A stretch of 64,000 bases of DNA from Geosporobacter sp040797825 (lineage in GTDB: Bacteria; Bacillota; Clostridia; Peptostreptococcales; Thermotaleaceae): contig JBFNEZ010000003.1 in the NCBI GenBank assembly GCA_040797825.1, forward strand, positions 1 through 64,000, given 5' to 3'. Shown here one piece after another: positions 9,132 through 16,897 of the stretch. The notes beneath the pieces were generated by a model. It saw nothing but the letters and a program-made list of their open reading frames with translations. It was not told the DNA's origin and did no database searches. The position numbers were made by a program, and so were the translations under genes. Numbering within the stretch: the first letter of the stretch is position 1; each line of letters begins with the position of its first letter.

Positions 9132-10484
9132 TCATTTCACCTCACAATGGCCTTTGTCCTCCATGGAAGGAAGAGAAAGGATAACTGCTACTAAAATCCA
9201 AAAATAGGTGGCCATCATCGGTACCTCAAATACATTTTCAACAGCATTTTGAGCCAATAATCCGATAAGTCCTGTAAAAATACCTAAACCTATATTATGA
9301 AGCCTATCATCCTTCAACTTTCGAATAGCCCTCAAAGATTCAATAGCTCCTCGATATAATAAATATAAAAAGGCGGTTACACCTACTATCCCCATTTCTG
9401 CCATGGTTTTTAAATAAAAGTTGTCTGTGTAAAAGGAGCCTGGTATATTTCGCATGGCCACAGCCCCTCCATATCTGCCCAATCCAACACCAAATAAGGG
9501 GCTTGTCTTTACAGCTTCTAAAGCCGCAGTCCAACGTGCAATTCTACCGCCCCTTGCACTGCTTAACATATACTCAGGACTCAACATATAGGCAATTCTA
9601 TCTCCAATCTGAGGGACTAAAACCAATAAGAGAATACCTCCAAGAACCATTGGAATCGCCAGCCTTTTATCCTTTAAAAGTGTATAAATAACTGCTGACA
9701 GAGCGAAAGCTAACCAAGCACCCCTTGAAAAAGTAAAAACCAAACAAAGAACCATGGCACCCATAGCACCCAGATACAGGAGTTTTCTCAACCATCCCCT
9801 TTCATTTAATACAAAGGACAGTGTAATGGGAAGTATCAATACTAGAAGACTGCCTAGGATATTGGGACTTCCTATAATGGAAAACACTCTTGTTCGCATA
9901 CTGGTCTCATGCTTAGAATCATACCAGGTGGTAGGAATTTCTACCCCAATAATATATTGGTAAATTCCATGCAAAGACAGGATAAGCCCAATCACAATCA
10001 ATATCAGCAGTATCTTCTTGACAGCTACAGGCTCCTTTATTATATTTATGGCAACAAAGTACCAGAGGATGTATTGTAAGATTACACGAATCCCTTCGAC
10101 AGCAATATGGAGTTCTGGAGAATTAATAAGCAGCAAAAAAATACTAATCCCAAAAAAAATAAATATAGGTACATCCAAATTCGTTAATTGAATAGCAAAT
10201 CCTTTCGATTGAATGAGCATATGGATTAAAAACAACCCTACTATTCCAACAAACAACAGTTCATCCCATAGACCTGACAGCATGCCACCTTGGGTACGAA
10301 ATACGAAGTCCAACACAGCATAGGAGGCCAACAGATATAAACCCCTTGTTGGTTTTAGCATCATAGCAATAGGTCCTATCATCAATATGCTAAGGGCGAA
10401 GGCATATTTGATTCCTAGTTTAGCGGCAATAATTCCTAGCCCCAGTCCGCCTATCAAAAAAAGTAATGTACTCATTTTCTTCAT
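9132..10484 (-). CDS. O-antigen ligase / Wzy-type polymerase family protein
   Basis: A polytopic membrane protein of about 450 residues with some ten to twelve helices and the Wzy_C-type loop between helices (near HGIYQYIIGVEIPTTWYDSK and the later GVGLGRYGG). In this context it would ligate or polymerise lipid-linked oligosaccharide on the outside of the membrane. ATG at 10484 is preferred, with GGGTGG 8 nt upstream and only one base after the preceding stop; the ATG at 10505 has no binding site. It is 3 bp from the downstream glycosyltransferase gene, so both are co-transcribed. Confidence 0.82.
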   Translation of the reverse strand: MKKMSTLLFLIGGLGLGIIAAKLGIKYAFALSILMIGPIAMMLKPTRGLYLLASYAVLDFVFRTQGGMLSGLWDELLFVGIVGLFLIHMLIQSKGFAIQLTNLDVPIFIFFGISIFLLLINSPELHIAVEGIRVILQYILWYFVAINIIKEPVAVKKILLILIVIGLILSLHGIYQYIIGVEIPTTWYDSKHETSMRTRVFSIIGSPNILGSLLVLILPITLSFVLNERGWLRKLLYLGAMGAMVLCLVFTFSRGAWLAFALSAVIYTLLKDKRLAIPMVLGGILLLVLVPQIGDRIAYMLSPEYMLSSARGGRIARWTAALEAVKTSPLFGVGLGRYGGAVAMRNIPGSFYTDNFYLKTMAEMGIVGVTAFLYLLYRGAIESLRAIRKLKDDRLHNIGLGIFTGLIGLLAQNAVENVFEVPMMATYFWILVAVILSLPSMEDKGHCEVK

Positions 10485-10485
10485 T

Positions 10486-11022
10486 CTATAACCACCCGTC
10501 TTCATCGATTAAGTATTGATAGAGTTGATAGAGCACACTGCCACAAAGAATTTCCCTAAGCCTCACCTCTTGTCTTGCAAATACCAAAGCTATCATGTTA
10601 ACAGCCAGCATGAGGAAGGCAGCCTTTACACTAAACCTTAAGATCAGGTAACCTATGCTAAAGCCTAAAAGCAGCAGACTTCCATTTTGTAAAGGGAATC
10701 TTTCAAAGGCATGCCTCATTTCCTTTCCGCCTTGGATGACGAGGCTGCCAGATTCTGCTTGTTTATAAAAACTAGAAATCCATTTGAACAGCTTATCCAA
10801 TAAAGCAATCAACCATGACAAAATCCCATAAAGCAGCGAATGTCTATAGGCAGAACTTCCTTCATTTTTTCCCAGTATATAATTGATAATCTGACTATTT
10901 TCAATCCAGACTCCCAATGTATCCATAAATCTGCTTAAAGTACTGTTTTTATATATATCAAGGAGCCTTTGGAGACATTGAAACAAAAAGCTCCCTTGTA
11001 TAGTTCTCTTTAGTAAGTCCAT
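10486..11022 (-). CDS. Hypothetical membrane protein of the polysaccharide locus
   Basis: The 178-residue protein is not recognised. Its N-terminal half is amphipathic and basic. The C-terminal half contains hydrophobic stretches GSLLLLGFSIGYLILRF and AAFLMLAVNMIALVF, probably two membrane helices with a short charged tail. An AAGGAGATGGGGAG sequence precedes the ATG. Its stop is one base before the start of the ligase-like gene and it starts 13 bp after DUF4330 copy 2, so it may be an accessory to the polymerase or ligase. Confidence 0.7.
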   Translation of the reverse strand: MDLLKRTIQGSFLFQCLQRLLDIYKNSTLSRFMDTLGVWIENSQIINYILGKNEGSSAYRHSLLYGILSWLIALLDKLFKWISSFYKQAESGSLVIQGGKEMRHAFERFPLQNGSLLLLGFSIGYLILRFSVKAAFLMLAVNMIALVFARQEVRLREILCGSVLYQLYQYLIDEDGWL

Positions 11023-11035
11023 CTCCCCATCTCCT

Positions 11036-11524
11036 TTACTCCATGTCGATATGCGTTACAGTCCCTTTCCATTCTGTGGTAAGGGTTTTTAAGAAAAATT
11101 CTCGACCTATGCGAATGATCTGGTTGGCCATATGGATATTTACGTCACCTATGGAGGCTTTCCCCTTTATGGTAATATAGATATTTTTTTCATAGGGGTG
11201 CTCAACTTCTATTAATCGTCCATTTTCTTCTAAAACAGCTTTTTCCGAACGAACTTCCACTTTTTCTACAAAAATAGGCTGTAAGGCATCATTGGCAATT
11301 AATTGTTCCCCTGGTTTTACTCCCTCTAGTTCACCCTCGTCCATTGGTTTATATTTGATCGTCACTAGAATTTCTTCTTCCAGATGTTTCTTTTGGGTAA
11401 CCGATTCCTTCGCTACAAATTTAAAATACATCCCTCCTGCAAACAAGAGTACAACCAATACCACGATCAAATCCACTATATTGATTATACCAAATAGCCT
11501 GCCTTTATCATCAATGATTTTCAT
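11036..11524 (-). CDS. DUF4330 membrane-anchored protein (copy 2)
   Basis: The 162-residue protein begins MKIIDDKGRLFGIINIVDL, nearly identical at the N-terminus to the copy at 6084-6575, followed by one membrane helix (IVVLVVLLFAGGMYFKF) and an external domain that is much more diverged. ATG at 11524 has GGAGGA 7 nt upstream. It overlaps the end of the flippase gene by 14 bp, so it is translationally coupled to it. Two copies in one locus suggest paired or subfunctionalised components. Function unknown. Confidence 0.8.
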   Translation of the reverse strand: MKIIDDKGRLFGIINIVDLIVVLVVLLFAGGMYFKFVAKESVTQKKHLEEEILVTIKYKPMDEGELEGVKPGEQLIANDALQPIFVEKVEVRSEKAVLEENGRLIEVEHPYEKNIYITIKGKASIGDVNIHMANQIIRIGREFFLKTLTTEWKGTVTHIDME

Positions 11525-13007
11525 AATCATTCCTCCGTCTTCTTAAAACTTCCCTTACTTGAAGCATTTCCTCTTTTATCTCTCCTATCAGGCTGAGGGC
11601 AACAAAATAAACTATAATCCCTAAGGATATCCCTAGTATGAAGGAAAGGGTATTTTGACTAAAGATAGCATTAAATCTCCTTAATACTCCCGCCATTGCC
11701 CCTGAAGCTGCTGTAATTCTTACAATTGATTTAATGGAAATCTTCCATGTGAATATTTTATAGGACAATCCAATAGCCATGAGTAAATAGAAACAATAGG
11801 ATATTGTTGTTGTTATTGCTGCTGCGTAGAAGCCATAGCGGGGTACAAGGATTAAATTCAAAAGAATATTTAACATGGCTGCTGCTATCATTAGGTTAAA
11901 AATTGTTTTTGTATTTTCCTGCAGCTCCCATACTTTTGTTACATATTCTGTCAGCCCTTGAAATAATAAGCCTGCAGCCACCCAAGGAATAACCTTATAC
12001 CCACTGATGTATTCTGAAGAAGCCAATACGCTTAAAGCTGGTCTGGCCAACACGCTCAATCCAATAAAGGCTGGTATGGTCATAATAAGATAATAGCGCA
12101 GAACTTTCCCCATGAGTTCTTCTGTACTCTCTTTTCCATGCTCTTTCCATGTTTTTAAGATAATTGGATACAGTCCCAGCATTAGGGATGTATTCACCAA
12201 TGTAAACCCTGCAGCCACAAGGCTGTAGCTGATAGAGTAAACACCTACCTCCCTAGATGTTTGAAAGATTTTAATCATATATTTATCAGAAGCCGATAAC
12301 ACCCATGTGGTTACTGAAACGCCGATAAGTGGAGAACCATATTTAAAAAACCGTTTGAGCAGCTGAGATGCATAGGCGGTTTTATCCACATACTTCCATA
12401 TACACAATCTATGGGCCATCAGAAATATTCCGAGCAAATCAAACAGGATGCCACTCCAAAATATACTCACAACACCCACTCCCATATGGGTTGCCATCAC
12501 ATATATGGATGCAAATTTCAATAGGCTATAGCCTATGGTGAGTTGCCCATAAAAACGACTCATCCCTTCTGCCCTAAGAAGATTAAATAAAATCAGAGAG
12601 TTGCTTTGAGTACCTAAAAATAGTATGCCACCCAATAGGAGTGCTGTCAAATGATTATCCAGTCTAACATGAAAAAGAATCAGCATGACAGCTCCAATCC
12701 CTAATAGGAGTGCTGTAACAACTACTGAACATAAAAACAAGGTAGAGTAGAATTTTCTCTTTTCCTCCACCCCGTGATATTCCTGTGAAAACCGAATTGC
12801 TGAATGAAAGAGCCATCCAAATATAACCATGATGAACACATTTACTGTAGTATTGATAATTGAGTAATCTCCATATAAATCTGGCGGAAAAAGATTGGTA
12901 TAGAGTTTAATAGAAAGAATCCCCATCAACCCTGCCACAATCTTTGCCGATGTATAGAACACGGTGTCCTTTGCCACACTTTTTAACAATTGGTTCATAT
13001 TAGCCAT
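11511..13007 (-). CDS. Polysaccharide biosynthesis flippase (Wzx/MOP family)
   Basis: About 498 residues with twelve to fourteen predicted helices, matching the MOP-superfamily polysaccharide exporters that flip lipid-linked repeat units to the outer membrane face. The N-terminus (KDTVFYTSAKIVAGLMGILS) and the mid-region SASDKYMIKIFQTSREVGVYSISYSL are typical. ATG at 13007 is preferred over the in-frame TTG at 13022 because GGAGAG lies 7 nt before the ATG. With the ligase-like protein it would complete a Wzx/Wzy-type export pathway. Confidence 0.87.
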   Translation of the reverse strand: MANMNQLLKSVAKDTVFYTSAKIVAGLMGILSIKLYTNLFPPDLYGDYSIINTTVNVFIMVIFGWLFHSAIRFSQEYHGVEEKRKFYSTLFLCSVVVTALLLGIGAVMLILFHVRLDNHLTALLLGGILFLGTQSNSLILFNLLRAEGMSRFYGQLTIGYSLLKFASIYVMATHMGVGVVSIFWSGILFDLLGIFLMAHRLCIWKYVDKTAYASQLLKRFFKYGSPLIGVSVTTWVLSASDKYMIKIFQTSREVGVYSISYSLVAAGFTLVNTSLMLGLYPIILKTWKEHGKESTEELMGKVLRYYLIMTIPAFIGLSVLARPALSVLASSEYISGYKVIPWVAAGLLFQGLTEYVTKVWELQENTKTIFNLMIAAAMLNILLNLILVPRYGFYAAAITTTISYCFYLLMAIGLSYKIFTWKISIKSIVRITAASGAMAGVLRRFNAIFSQNTLSFILGISLGIIVYFVALSLIGEIKEEMLQVREVLRRRRNDYENH

Positions 13008-13031
13008 TGCTATTCTCTCCAAATAGTTCGA

Positions 13032-13526
13032 TTATTTGATTTCGTAACCGCCCTTAATTAATATAAAAGTTCTGTCTGCGGTCACATCAATACCTCTTCC
13101 ATCATCCCGCGGTACCAATATCAATTGATTTAAGGGTATTCCTTCACCAGTTTTTAGATCTTTGCCAGAAATTAAATTAGATAACCCTCCCGCAGCACTG
13201 CCAATGGCCTTTGCCTGACCTGAACGGAGTATAAATTCTGTACTGGCCTTGCAAATGACTTTTTGTCCCTTTTGTACTTCTATAACTTGATAAAACTGAT
13301 TGGCTGCAGTTTGATTTACCTGTGTTTCCATTTCTTGTATCTTTTGATCTATGTAATATCGGAGCTGTTCATTTCTTTTTTCGACATAGGTTTGGGTAAC
13401 AATCGGATCTTCCTTACTTCCTGGTTCAAAATAGCCTGCTTTGCTAATTTGTGCGAAAGTAGCAAAAAGAATAAATACACCCAAGAACGTCAAATATACC
13501 TTGCTGCTTCTCAAATTTCTCCACAT
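13032..13526 (-). CDS. Hypothetical exported protein, first gene of the polysaccharide operon
   Basis: A 164-residue protein with one N-terminal hydrophobic segment (VYLTFLGVFILFATFAQ) that is either a signal anchor or a signal peptide, then a soluble domain that opens with a short charged helix (residues 45-70). The C-terminal part (CKASTEFILRSGQAKAIGS) resembles small conserved clostridial exported proteins of unknown function. ATG at 13526 has AAAGGAGGAAGGG upstream; the frame is open to 13598, but that extension overlaps the promoter region and is not supported. It lies about 80 bp after a good promoter. Confidence 0.7.
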   Translation of the reverse strand: MWRNLRSSKVYLTFLGVFILFATFAQISKAGYFEPGSKEDPIVTQTYVEKRNEQLRYYIDQKIQEMETQVNQTAANQFYQVIEVQKGQKVICKASTEFILRSGQAKAIGSAAGGLSNLISGKDLKTGEGIPLNQLILVPRDDGRGIDVTADRTFILIKGGYEIK

Positions 13527-13603
13527 ATCCCTTCCTCCTTTGTCTATTGCCTGGGAAATACAACGTATTCTATCAAAACCTGAAACCTTATGACTCAAAT
13601 TTA

Positions 13604-13631
13604 ACTATATTTTATCATAAATTCTTGTCAA
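13604..13631 (-). promoter_or_regulatory. Probable sigma-A promoter of the surface-polysaccharide operon
   Basis: TTGACA (13626-13631) and TATAGT (13604-13609) are separated by 16 bp on the minus strand. A transcript from here would begin about 70 bp before the first gene and could run to the YitT or transketolase genes, since no clear terminator is seen in between. Confidence 0.6.
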
Positions 13632-13683
13632 TGCGGTTGATATATTTTGCCTATTATATTATTTTTTCATGACAAAATTACAA

Positions 13684-13707
13684 AAGACGGTTTTTACAAA
13701 CCGTCTT
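13684..13707 (-). terminator. Terminator after mazF
   Basis: A perfect 10-bp stem (AAGACGGTTT / AAACCGTCTT) with a 4-nt loop overlaps the mazF stop codon and is followed on the minus strand by TTGTAATTTT. It separates mazEF from the polysaccharide operon promoter. Confidence 0.75.
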
Positions 13708-14056
13708 AAAAATCTATCAATCCAAAGCTTATGGATAAGGCTTCATTTACTTTATACATTATTTCATCATCCAAACGACCTATTTTTTCACGCAGACGTT
13801 TTTTATCGATTGTCCTTATCTGTTCCAATAATACAACTGAGTCCTTCGATAAACCATATTCCAAAGCACTTATCTCCAGGTGAGTCGGAAGCTTTGCCTT
13901 ATTAATTTGAGAAGTAATCGCCGCCACAATGACGGTAGGACTATATTTGTTGCCAACATCATTTTGAACAATAAGTACAGGTCTAACGCCACCTTGTTCT
14001 GAACCAATTACAGGACTGAGATCTGCATAAAAAATATCTCCTCTTTTTACAATCAC
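13706..14056 (-). CDS. ndoA: MazF/NdoA-type toxin endoribonuclease
   Basis: The 116-residue protein is very like Bacillus subtilis EndoA, an mRNA interferase that cuts UACAU-type sites. It keeps IVKRGDIFYADLSPVIGSEQ, the RPVLIVQND strand, THLEI and LLEQIRTIDKKRL, which hold the catalytic arginine and threonine region of the family. A GTG at 14056 (VIVKRGD) aligns with known family N-termini and has GGAG upstream; the TTG at 14074 lies inside the antitoxin gene. It starts one base after the antitoxin stop. The mazEF pair next to alr is a conserved Firmicute arrangement. Confidence 0.93.
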   Translation of the reverse strand: MIVKRGDIFYADLSPVIGSEQGGVRPVLIVQNDVGNKYSPTVIVAAITSQINKAKLPTHLEISALEYGLSKDSVVLLEQIRTIDKKRLREKIGRLDDEIMYKVNEALSISFGLIDF

Positions 14057-14057
14057 G

Positions 14058-14333
14058 CTATTCACACTCCGCAAGCTTTGCTACATAGCCTTCGAGCGTT
14101 TCTATATCAGAATGCAATCCCGCCTCTGCTAAAGCTAAGTTAATCGCGCCCATCTCTCTATAGCCCTTTTTCATGGTTTCTCGAATCTGAATTTTTTTCC
14201 GTTCACGGATATATAACCGCATGGCTTCCCGTATACATTCACTTCGATTTCGTTTCTCCATTTCTACAATACAATCTACTTCTCTTAACAAACTATCGGG
14301 CAAGCTTATGATGATACGCTTAGACTCAGCCAC
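14058..14333 (-). CDS. ndoAI: Ribbon-helix-helix antitoxin of NdoA (EndoAI-like)
   Basis: The 91-residue protein has an N-terminal ribbon-helix-helix domain (RIIISLPDSLLREVDCIVEM, then RSECIREAMRLYI), which binds DNA as a dimer, and a C-terminal acidic tail that would block the toxin's RNA-binding cleft. It uses a GTG start with GGAGG 7 nt upstream. It directly precedes the toxin gene, as expected for co-translation of antitoxin and toxin. Confidence 0.9.
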   Translation of the reverse strand: MAESKRIIISLPDSLLREVDCIVEMEKRNRSECIREAMRLYIRERKKIQIRETMKKGYREMGAINLALAEAGLHSDIETLEGYVAKLAECE

Positions 14334-14421
14334 AGGAACACCTCCAAAAGGAATACAAAATAAGAGCTTTTTATCGAAGGACAGAACTATCCACTATAAT
14401 ATATAGAAAAATATATATCCA

Positions 14422-14451
14422 ATTATATACTATTCTTTATAAGTGTGTCAA
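14422..14451 (-). promoter_or_regulatory. Promoter of the mazEF pair
   Basis: TTGACA (14446-14451) and TATAAT (14422-14427) are 18 bp apart on the minus strand, 90 bp before the antitoxin start. The stretch between it and the gene is AT-rich and has a TATATAT-type dyad that could be the antitoxin operator. Confidence 0.6.
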
Positions 14452-14496
14452 TATGACTACCTTTTTATACCCTGCATTGAAAGAATTTACTCTTTT

Positions 14497-15672
14497 TCAA
14501 TCTATTAATTCATCTTTAATCTTTACTACTTTATTTTCACGGATATAGACCCTGGGTATCCGCTTACCCATCATACACACAACTTCATAATTGATTGTTC
14601 CCAGTTTTTTCGCTATTTCTTCTACTGAAATGCTATCTTTTTCATCTCCACCAAAAATTGTTACGATGTCCCCTCTTTTTAGATTGTCTATCCCGGTCAC
14701 ATCGATCATACATTGATCCATGCAAATTCGACCTACTACGGGCACCCTTATTCCATTTATCAGCACTTCAGCTTTTCCGGAGAGCATACGAGTAAAACCA
14801 TCAGCATATCCAATTGGGAGGGTTGCAACTTGTGAGATCCTTGATGTGGTATACTTTAAACCATAGCTAATGCCAATCCCTGATTCTATATCTTTAATAT
14901 GGGCTATTTTTACTTTTAAGGACATGATAGGCTTCAACCTTACCTGTTGCTGATTCACTTCTTCTGAAGGATAAAGACCATATAACATAATACCAGCTCT
15001 TACCATATTCAAATTCATAGAAGGCAGGTCTATAATTGCAGCACTATTGGACACATGCTTAATGGGAATTGGAACACCTTCTTTTTCAAGTTCTTCACAT
15101 ATAACCATAAATTTACTGTATTGCTGCTGGGTAAAAGCTTTGTCCTTTTCATCTGCCACAGCAAAATGTGTAAAAATGCCTTCTATTATTATTTTCGGCA
15201 GCTTTGCTATTTTTTTTATATCCTTCAAGCTGGTAGTATCTGGTTGAAAACCCAGTCTACTCATTCCCGTATCCATTTTAACATGGATCAATAAATCTTG
15301 GTCCAACTCAACTGCTTTTTTCGAGAAAGCTTCTGCCTGGTCCATAGAATAGACAGTCTGAATAATTTGATTTTTAATAATCTCTTCTGCATTGGCCTCT
15401 GGTGTATAACCTAAGACCATAATGGGTGTATTGGGATAGTGGGTTCTTAATACTCGAGCTTCGGATAAGGTGGCTACAGCTAAACGATCCACACCGTTTT
15501 GGAGTAGTATTTCTGCTATTTCTACAGATCCATGACCATATCCATCTGCCTTTACAACACCACTGATTAAAGTCCCTTCCTTTACAACCTTTTTCACTTC
15601 ACTGATATTATGGGCTAAATGATCTAGATTGACCTCAATCCATACAGGTCTTGTTTTATCTAGGCTTAACAT
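14497..15672 (-). CDS. alr: Alanine racemase
   Basis: The 391-residue PLP enzyme interconverts L- and D-alanine for peptidoglycan synthesis. The PLP lysine lies in VVKADGYGHG (Lys41), and the catalytic tyrosine of the second barrel face in GISYGLKY. The C-terminal beta domain has PVVGRICMDQCMIDVT. A GerS-like lipoprotein gene lies upstream on the same strand; in Clostridioides difficile gerS is joined to a second alanine racemase gene, so a role in spore germination is possible as well as the wall role. Confidence 0.95.
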   Translation of the reverse strand: MLSLDKTRPVWIEVNLDHLAHNISEVKKVVKEGTLISGVVKADGYGHGSVEIAEILLQNGVDRLAVATLSEARVLRTHYPNTPIMVLGYTPEANAEEIIKNQIIQTVYSMDQAEAFSKKAVELDQDLLIHVKMDTGMSRLGFQPDTTSLKDIKKIAKLPKIIIEGIFTHFAVADEKDKAFTQQQYSKFMVICEELEKEGVPIPIKHVSNSAAIIDLPSMNLNMVRAGIMLYGLYPSEEVNQQQVRLKPIMSLKVKIAHIKDIESGIGISYGLKYTTSRISQVATLPIGYADGFTRMLSGKAEVLINGIRVPVVGRICMDQCMIDVTGIDNLKRGDIVTIFGGDEKDSISVEEIAKKLGTINYEVVCMMGKRIPRVYIRENKVVKIKDELID

Positions 15673-15737
15673 CTTCCTGTCGCTCTCCTTTGTAAGTTTT
15701 TATTCTACTCTACACTTTATTATAAATTTAAGGAGCA

Positions 15738-16382
15738 CTATTCGCTTCTTCCATTTCCAGAGATATGAAAGAAATTCTCATCCAATTTAGGATTGTATTC
15801 AAAGTCTTCGTACCATACTTGGATACGTACTTGTTCCTTTATATCTATTACTTGCAGCTTATAGGGTTTTAAATCTTCAATATGAAACCATAGTTTTTCT
15901 TTATTAAAATATGCATGATTACCCGGAATGGAGGTTTCTATTAGCAGATACTCCTCATTGTTCAGCTTTTCTCTACTCAGTATAGCGTCCTCTGACTCTA
16001 AACAATTTTTAATGAAGTATCCTAAAAACATATTTTGTTTTTCAGAGTTTCTAAAATCCTCCATCATCCAGGTTTCTTCTATACCAGGATGATATATCCA
16101 GGCTCGTTTGCCGTCAGACAAAGTTATATTTCCCTTTAGGGACTCTGGCTCAATTATTTCCAGCTTATACTGATCGGGATTTCTAAACCACTGTATCATC
16201 CGATATTCCTGAGGATCTCTATTTCCAAAGACTTTGATCCGTACCGTACAGTGGTAGCTGTCTATTTTATTGAGCAGTTTCTGAGACTGATAGTATATTT
16301 CTTCATCGGTTTTTGGAGCACATCCTATGATGAATACTCCTATGAAGATAACTACTAAAAAAACTGCTCCTGCTTTTCTCAT
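15738..16382 (-). CDS. LolA-fold lipoprotein, GerS-like
   Basis: The 214-residue protein begins with a lipoprotein signal peptide ending in a lipobox (VFIIGC, cysteine at about 21). It then has a LolA/LolB-like fold with a tryptophan- and proline-rich lipid-binding pattern (MIQWFRNPDQYKLEII, DGKRAWIYHPG, LWFHIEDLKPYKLQ). In clostridia such proteins beside alr include GerS, the partner of the spore amidase CwlD needed for cortex modification. Length and neighbour fit GerS, but identity with GerS is inferred mainly from context. Confidence 0.7.
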   Translation of the reverse strand: MRKAGAVFLVVIFIGVFIIGCAPKTDEEIYYQSQKLLNKIDSYHCTVRIKVFGNRDPQEYRMIQWFRNPDQYKLEIIEPESLKGNITLSDGKRAWIYHPGIEETWMMEDFRNSEKQNMFLGYFIKNCLESEDAILSREKLNNEEYLLIETSIPGNHAYFNKEKLWFHIEDLKPYKLQVIDIKEQVRIQVWYEDFEYNPKLDENFFHISGNGRSE

Positions 16383-16394
16383 TCCAATCCCCCC

Positions 16395-16425
16395 AACGTA
16401 AAGATCCTTTATTCATCTTTACGTT
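16395..16425 (-). other. Perfect hairpin just before the GerS-like gene
   Basis: An 11-bp perfect stem (AACGTAAAGAT / ATCTTTACGTT) with a 9-nt loop lies between the CBS gene and the GerS-like gene. It has no T run, and is followed directly by GGGGGGA, the ribosome binding site of the downstream gene. It may stabilise or process the mRNA rather than terminate it. Confidence 0.5.
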
Positions 16426-16430
16426 GAAAT

Positions 16431-16877
16431 TCAAATAATATGTCTTAAAATATCTGACCGAGTGATAATCCCTATAAGCCTATGCTCTTTATCGACAACA
16501 GGAATTCGGTTAATTTTTTTCTCAAGGATGAGATCTACAATTTTTTCTAATTCTAAGTCTTCATTTACCGTTATGACTTTTTTTGTCATCACATCTTTTA
16601 CACGATAAGCTGCCATTTTCTTTACTTGATATTCTAATTCCTTAGTGCTTTCTAAAAAAATAACGCCTTCTAAAACTGAAATGAAGCTAGGAAGATGTAT
16701 ATTTTTTTCCCGATAAATTAAATCTGTTTCAGAAACAATTCCGACTACCTGATTTTTTTCATTAACCACGGGTACTCCGCTGATTTTATTCTCTAAGAGA
16801 ATTTTAGCAGTCTCATCTACAGTCATTTCTTCTGTAACTGTGACTACTGCTTGATTCATGATTTCTTTGGCCTTCAT
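16431..16877 (-). CDS. Two-CBS-domain protein
   Basis: The 148-residue protein consists of two CBS motifs (AKEIMNQAVVTVTEEMTVDE..., and VKDVMTKKVITVNEDLELEKI...), each ending in the usual (V/I)GI(V/I)(S/T)xxD pattern (VGIVSETDL and IGIITRSDIL). Such a Bateman module binds adenine nucleotides and usually signals energy or cofactor state. There is no attached enzyme or DNA-binding domain, so the partner is unknown. It lies 20 bp downstream of nnr. Confidence 0.85.
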   Translation of the reverse strand: MKAKEIMNQAVVTVTEEMTVDETAKILLENKISGVPVVNEKNQVVGIVSETDLIYREKNIHLPSFISVLEGVIFLESTKELEYQVKKMAAYRVKDVMTKKVITVNEDLELEKIVDLILEKKINRIPVVDKEHRLIGIITRSDILRHII

Positions 16878-16897
16878 TCAATCCCCTCCTCATTATG

